Part shown: positions 61,601-64,000 of the stretch, piece after piece
Position numbering within the stretch: the first letter of the stretch is position 1
Layout: every line of letters begins with the position of its first letter
Assembly: GCF_001412215.1 (NCBI RefSeq)
Contig: NZ_LLWP01000008.1
Span: 124,001 to 188,000 of the forward strand
Length of the DNA: 64,000 nt
Reading direction: 5' to 3'
Origin: Pedobacter sp. Hv1
Lineage (GTDB): Bacteria > Bacteroidota > Bacteroidia > Sphingobacteriales > Sphingobacteriaceae
Notes under the pieces: model-generated
Told to the model about the DNA's origin: nothing
Database searches by the model: none
Seen by the model: only the letters and a program-made list of their open reading frames with translations
Position numbers and translations under genes: made by a program

Positions 61601-61863
61601 AATCTGCTTCTGAGACTGTGTGCTTTTCAAGAAATTTGTTGGATGATTTGAATACCATTTCAAAGATTGGAGAAAATCCTCTAGAATAATCTAATCAAAT
61701 TTCAAAATAATAACAAAAATTGAAACTATTGTTTGGCGTAGACACACCAGAAAATTTCGCTTGCAGAAAAGTAGATAAGCGGACGTGTGGTGAAGCTGAT
61801 GTTGAACACAAGGATGTGTTTGTAATTGCTTAGCTTTGATTTAGGATTAATTATATCAAAATA

Positions 61864-62823
61864 TTGCGAACTGAATTAGATATACATCAGGTTAATGCAA
61901 CCATTGCCGAGCTTAAAAGACTTGATTTGAAGACTGCGACACGGGATCAAATCTATCAGTTACTGAGTAGGCTTTATGGGCATATCGGTGTTACAAGAAA
62001 GCTTGAAAAAGGACGTTTTGTTCAGCGTGGTGTGTTCATAGGATCGGAAGAGGATTTCCCCAAAGAGGTTCAACGGATTTCCTTCAATCCAAAGGGTTCG
62101 GCAATGGGCCGATGTAATTTTGATGGGAATTCGATGTTTTATGGATGCATCTCATCCAATGTTCTGGAAGGGTACATTAACTGCGGCTTTGAATTACTGC
62201 CATTGTCCAATGAGGAAGTAAAAGACCTGCCGCCGATCCGGGAACATCGGGTAATTGTTGGCAATTGGATTTTGTCAGAGGAAACAGAATTCGTGAGCAT
62301 CGGAAGCAGAAGCTACCTAACACACCTGAATACAGATGTACAGCATCGAAATGAACTTTTTTACAAAATAATCAGCCCGTACCAGCAATCGATGTTGAGC
62401 TTTTATGCGATAGATAAATTTATCGCTGATGAATTCAGCAAACCAGTTCCTAAAAATGAGCCTTGGTTGTATAAGATTTCAGCCACCTATGTAGATATGA
62501 TAAAGGCAAACGGTCATAAGGGCTTGATTTATCCAAGCGTAAAATCAAATGGTGCAGGAATGAATATCATTATTTTTCCGGAGTTTGTCACCAATGGGCT
62601 GATCACTTTTGAAAGATGTGTATACGGCATATTTTACGTGCGGGAGAAGGAAGTGGGGAACGAATGGTTGATGAAGGCTAAAGCGAACGATGGGAAACTG
62701 GTTTGGAAGGATGAATATGGAAGGATGCCAACTCCATTGAGAAACTTCTACAAAGGTATTTCGGATATAAATCCAGCTGAGGGCAAAATCAAGATGTTGG
62801 ATCTTGGTAATTCTCCATCCTGA
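61864..62823 (+). CDS. RES-domain-like protein (possible NAD+-degrading toxin)
   Basis: 319 residues, starting with TTG at 61864; no ATG is in frame before residue 81, a stop sits at 61837-61839, and a -7 box TAGCTTTG at 61831-61838 supports this start. RES features: basic start RKLEKGRFVQRGVF, GRCNFDGNSMFYGCISSNVLEG (GR core Arg83, Tyr93, Glu102), and the late GLIYPSVKSNGAGMNIIIF (Ser225). RES proteins degrade NAD+ and act as toxins with Xre antitoxins; no Xre gene is seen here, and the protein is longer than the compact toxins. Assignment is moderate. Confidence 0.6.
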   Translation: MRTELDIHQVNATIAELKRLDLKTATRDQIYQLLSRLYGHIGVTRKLEKGRFVQRGVFIGSEEDFPKEVQRISFNPKGSAMGRCNFDGNSMFYGCISSNVLEGYINCGFELLPLSNEEVKDLPPIREHRVIVGNWILSEETEFVSIGSRSYLTHLNTDVQHRNELFYKIISPYQQSMLSFYAIDKFIADEFSKPVPKNEPWLYKISATYVDMIKANGHKGLIYPSVKSNGAGMNIIIFPEFVTNGLITFERCVYGIFYVREKEVGNEWLMKAKANDGKLVWKDEYGRMPTPLRNFYKGISDINPAEGKIKMLDLGNSPS

Positions 62824-62839
62824 ATGCATACCTTTATTC

Positions 62840-63643
62840 ATGGAATCAAAGAAAGCTCCTAAGAACAAGCCGTTTCCCGATGCACTGATCAAACAATGGG
62901 AAAAGAATGATGGCGTAGATTTCGCTATCGCACTGGCCCGGATAACGGGCTGGATTCTCCAGGTGGACTGGTTGTGTTCGCGTGAAGATGATGATGTACA
63001 TGATATGGTACCTTTGCGTGTTTATGTAGAGACCAATAGAGATGTCGTATTTGATTTCACTGGTAAAAAGAGTATGATGGCTTTTCATAAGTATACCATT
63101 ATGCCTATCGCTTCAAAACGGCTTAAAAATGGTTTACAAAATAAGGCGACCAGAAGTTATACCGAGCAGGAACTGCGTGAAATGCCTTTGCGGGTTAGGG
63201 CAAGTGATTACGGAATAGAAAAGGCGACCCAAGCTATTTTAGCCAACTCTGCATATTTGGCATTGATACCCAAACGTGAAAACAGTTATATCTCCGGCCA
63301 TGACGCCGTTCTATTCTCACAAGGCAACTGTGTTCCATTTGCAGACGCTGTTCAACAATTGACAAGTCTACCTGCTGTAGGTATAGAGGTTTCAGCATAT
63401 TCGGAAGAATGCGGAAGTCAACTGGGGTTTTGTCATGCGGTGATCTTGCATCCAGATGGGACAGTTGAAGATTCCTGGGGTGTGCAGCCTTTATCGGTTA
63501 TTTTAGAACGGTTTTACATCAAAGATTACCAGATAAGCCCTCAGATTTTTGAAGATGCAAAACAAAGACATATTCGAGAAAATCCGGATCGCTACATGCA
63601 TGCTTATAAAAAAGCAGTATCGCTTTTAACGCCATACCGATAA
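62840..63643 (+). CDS. Protein of unknown function beside the RES-like gene
   Basis: 267 residues from ATG 62840 (MESKKAPKNKPFPDALIK), 16 bp after the RES-like stop codon, so co-transcribed. An N-terminal part with DFAIALARITGWILQVDWLCSR and PLRVYVETNRDVVFDFTG, and a C-terminal part with QGNCVPFADAVQQL, FCHAVILHPDGTVEDSWGVQPLSVI. The region reads like a cytoplasmic alpha/beta protein; both halves contain a D-x-W element. I recognise no family. It could be a partner or antidote of the RES-like protein, but nothing in the sequence proves it. Confidence 0.6.
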   Translation: MESKKAPKNKPFPDALIKQWEKNDGVDFAIALARITGWILQVDWLCSREDDDVHDMVPLRVYVETNRDVVFDFTGKKSMMAFHKYTIMPIASKRLKNGLQNKATRSYTEQELREMPLRVRASDYGIEKATQAILANSAYLALIPKRENSYISGHDAVLFSQGNCVPFADAVQQLTSLPAVGIEVSAYSEECGSQLGFCHAVILHPDGTVEDSWGVQPLSVILERFYIKDYQISPQIFEDAKQRHIRENPDRYMHAYKKAVSLLTPYR

Positions 63644-63770
63644 TAGACTCATTTCAGCTTTCCAGCATTCGCATCTTATTTAGCACTAATACCCACCTGT
63701 TGATAAGTTGATTATAGAAGTTTTTAAAGAACTTCCTAACTTTATCATATTCTGTTACTTATCGATAAAA

Positions 63771-64000
63771 ATGAACAATACAAATACAGTTGCCAGAGGA
63801 AATAAATTTGAAGATGAAGTTTATGACTTTATCAAAAAGGAATTTGATGCTTTGAAATTTGGCGTGTTACCCACCTGCTGTAGATTCTTCAAGAAGAAAA
63901 AATATTACTCTTCAAGACTGGATTCGTATATCGAATTTGATATAAGCATTGAGGTATGGCTGGAAGACGCCAATGAATATTCGTTTCTCTACCTTTTGGA
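63771..64000 (+). CDS. Probable PD-(D/E)XK nuclease-like protein (3' end outside window)
   Basis: ATG at 63771 opens a frame that runs off the right edge; 76 residues are visible, beginning MNNTNTVARGNKFEDEVYDF. A Glu in KFEDEVYDFI, then YIEFDISIEVWLEDANEYSFLYLL, resembles the N-part of restriction endonuclease-like families where the D and E/K residues come in xDISIEV and the following ECK (just beyond the window). Function therefore tentative; a defence or phage-related nuclease is possible. 128 bp after the unknown gene. Confidence 0.5.
   Translation, partial: MNNTNTVARGNKFEDEVYDFIKKEFDALKFGVLPTCCRFFKKKKYYSSRLDSYIEFDISIEVWLEDANEYSFLYLL

Overview
The window looks like chromosomal DNA of a Bacteroidota organism, most likely Sphingobacteriaceae (Pedobacter-like). 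The base composition is AT-rich. There are four large TonB-dependent or SusC-type receptors, a SusC/SusD pair, many lipoproteins with Cys-Lys-Lys after the lipobox, LytTR and membrane-AraC regulators, and Bacteroidota-type promoters (TTG, 17-23 bp, TAnnTTTG). I found no rRNA, tRNA, CRISPR array or insertion sequence. Everything here was read by eye from the sequence; no database search was run.

Layout. 1-3.3 kb: sterol desaturase-like protein (cut by the left edge), DUF2807 lipoprotein, a repeat-rich surface protein. 2.8-5.5 kb: a lipoprotein with a C-terminal His...Cys domain resembling permuted papain-like peptidases, followed by a small membrane protein, the pair flanked on both sides by the same dispersed repeat. 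5.6-11.1 kb: receptor, S1/P1 nuclease and NPP phosphodiesterase, read here as a nucleic-acid or phosphate scavenging set. 11.6-16.3 kb: receptor, secreted protein and LytS/LytTR two-component system, followed by a cluster of REP-like hairpins. 16.6-30.9 kb: a complete beta-mannan utilisation locus (two SGNH esterases, AraC regulator, SusC, SusD, IPT/TIG surface protein, GH26 mannanase, Na+ symporter, GH130 mannosylglucose phosphorylase, cellobiose 2-epimerase). 31-37 kb: YceI-like protein, a receptor, DUF1801 and VOC proteins, and a membrane-tethered winged-helix regulator. 37-43 kb: OmpR-type two-component system and an MgtA-type Mg2+ P-type ATPase with a long 5' leader. 43-51.4 kb: MFS transporter, ArsR/AHSA1/DoxX/YdeI/DUF4256 operon, WYL regulator operon, SDR/AraC operon. 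51.6-57.3 kb: three serine hydrolases sharing one upstream element, and a membrane AraC regulator. 57.6-61.4 kb: GlcG-like protein, a small unknown, NarL-type two-component system. 61.8-64 kb: accessory end with a RES-domain-like protein, an unknown protein, and the start of a probable PD-(D/E)XK nuclease.

The most interesting region is 39.1-39.55 kb, upstream of mgtA. It contains three 11-bp-spaced direct half-sites (TCTAAT type), a terminator for the preceding two-component operon, a TACTTTTG -7 box, a 16-codon leader ORF beginning MDSDP (compare MEPDP of Salmonella MgtL), and a ~290-nt leader with two perfect long-range complementarities (9 and 10 bp) that cross each other. The stop codon of the leader ORF lies in one arm. 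This suggests a Mg2+-responsive leader and two-component circuit in Bacteroidota analogous to PhoPQ-MgtL-MgtA, which I do not know to be described. Other notable items are the shared 22-bp-spaced direct repeats at the same distance before all three serine hydrolase genes, and the pair of palindromes around the promoter of the ArsR-type operon.
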